From the NCBI RefSeq assembly GCF_001434145.1, contig NZ_AZED01000008.1, positions 124,001 to 188,000 on the forward strand: DNA of 64,000 nucleotides, written 5' to 3'. This DNA is from Lentilactobacillus otakiensis DSM 19908 = JCM 15040 (GTDB lineage Bacteria; Bacillota; Bacilli; Lactobacillales; Lactobacillaceae). This document shows, piece after piece, positions 63,365 through 64,000 of this stretch (within the stretch, counting starts at the first letter, position 1; each line of letters begins with the position of its first letter). The notes under the pieces are model-generated. The model searched no databases. It worked only from the letters and a program-made list of their open reading frames with translations, and was not told where the DNA came from. A program made the translations under genes and the position numbers.

Positions 63365-64000
63365 GTGACCCTACAATTTGTCTTAGGTAAAGAAGGGCTC
63401 GATCATCAAGAAAAAATGATCGACATTCTTCAGCAACAAAAATCAGACAATCCTAACGACCAATTTTTTTATTTGGTCCCAAACCATATTAAATTCGAAT
63501 CAGAAGTTACTATATTAAAACAACTCGGCGACCCCGATGACATTACAACTGCTCAAAGTGACGTTCAGGTGCTGTCCTTTACTCGATTGGCGTGGTTCTT
63601 TTTACGGAACACTTCCGAATATCAAAAGCAACGCATCAGCAGCGCCGGTATCAACATGCTGCTGTATCAGATCATCATCGATAATGAAGATAAATTAATT
63701 CTGTTTGCCCACGAAATTCATAATCCGGGCTTCATCGACCAAATTGCTTCTCAGATTACTGAAATGCAGGCTGGCAATGTGCTTCCTGAAAATTTGCTGG
63801 AAATGCTTGAAAGTTCTGACAGCACGATTACCAACGATTTACGCGATAAGTTGCATGACTTTGCGATTATTTATTCACAATACGTGAAACAAATCACCGA
63901 TCAGTATTTTGACAATCATACTGTTTTGAATCTCCTCAGTACCAAACTCGCAGATATCGATTTGACAGGCTACCATTTTTATATTGCCGGCTTTTCAAAA
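63365..64000 (+). CDS. rexB: ATP-dependent helicase/nuclease subunit B (RexB/AddB), 5' part
   Basis: 212 codons from GTG 63365 (AGAGGTGAG upstream) to the window end, no stop. The N-terminus (TLQFVLGKEGLDHQEKMI, then FFYLVPNHIKFESE and VLSFTRLAWFFLRN) is the lactobacillus RexB/AddB pattern of an inactivated helicase fold. With RexA it processes double-strand breaks for recombination. rexA would be expected just beyond the window. Confidence 0.9.
   Translation, partial: MTLQFVLGKEGLDHQEKMIDILQQQKSDNPNDQFFYLVPNHIKFESEVTILKQLGDPDDITTAQSDVQVLSFTRLAWFFLRNTSEYQKQRISSAGINMLLYQIIIDNEDKLILFAHEIHNPGFIDQIASQITEMQAGNVLPENLLEMLESSDSTITNDLRDKLHDFAIIYSQYVKQITDQYFDNHTVLNLLSTKLADIDLTGYHFYIAGFSK

Overview
The window is chromosomal DNA of a low-to-mid GC Gram-positive bacterium, most likely a heterofermentative lactobacillus close to Lentilactobacillus. 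The clues are strong AGGAGG ribosome sites, CcpA-type cre boxes, a T-box leader, a maltose phosphorylase that keeps Glu487 at the Lactobacillus brevis position, an oppDFBCA operon, a DUF5776-type surface anchor, an L. brevis-type alcohol dehydrogenase and rexB (addB). The genus is an inference. No rRNA, tRNA, CRISPR array, complete IS element or prophage was seen.

Layout. 0-7 kb: 5' part of a membrane GDPD gene, a lipoprotein, a LacI regulator, a DUF1304 protein, a higBA toxin-antitoxin pair, a lone YefM antitoxin flanked by a copied piece of pgi, then pgi. 7-14 kb: sugar metabolism (polyol-type dehydrogenase, fructokinase, and a cre-controlled maltose permease plus maltose phosphorylase). 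15-24 kb: cell surface (an LRR/MBG/DUF5776 protein, a Cna-type adhesin with a cysteine-rich end, two membrane glycosyltransferases). 24-40 kb: nitrogen supply (oppDFBCA, two secreted S53 peptidases), with a glutathionyl-hydroquinone reductase-like gene, a RelE/YefM pair and an RRNPP-like regulator. 40-44 kb: a lipid flippase and an FMN reductase. 44-49 kb: the T-box controlled trpDCFBA operon, lacking trpE and trpG. 49-64 kb: SemiSWEET, a nitrilase-family amidase, a DHA2 efflux pump, cardiolipin synthase, a small alarmone synthetase, QueT, a purine permease, several NAD(P)-dependent oxidoreductases and the start of rexB.

How the genes work together. The S53 peptidases can make peptides that Opp imports. 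Maltose enters by the permease and is phosphorolysed to glucose and beta-glucose 1-phosphate. The reductases (R-alcohol dehydrogenase, diacetyl/acetoin reductase, aldo/keto reductase, quinone oxidoreductases) serve redox balance, and two of them carry cre boxes, as does the maltose promoter.

The most unusual content is non-coding. Two dispersed families of long structured elements occur, H1 (3 copies) and H2 (5 copies, three in tandem). Copies within a family have different stem sequences but keep the pairing, and the mismatches are G-U wobbles on one strand only. This is strong evidence for selected RNA structure. At least three copies start at or within a few bases of the stop codon of a same-strand gene. 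Two further promoter-to-terminator units without an ORF (44.0 and 54.9 kb) are candidate small RNAs.
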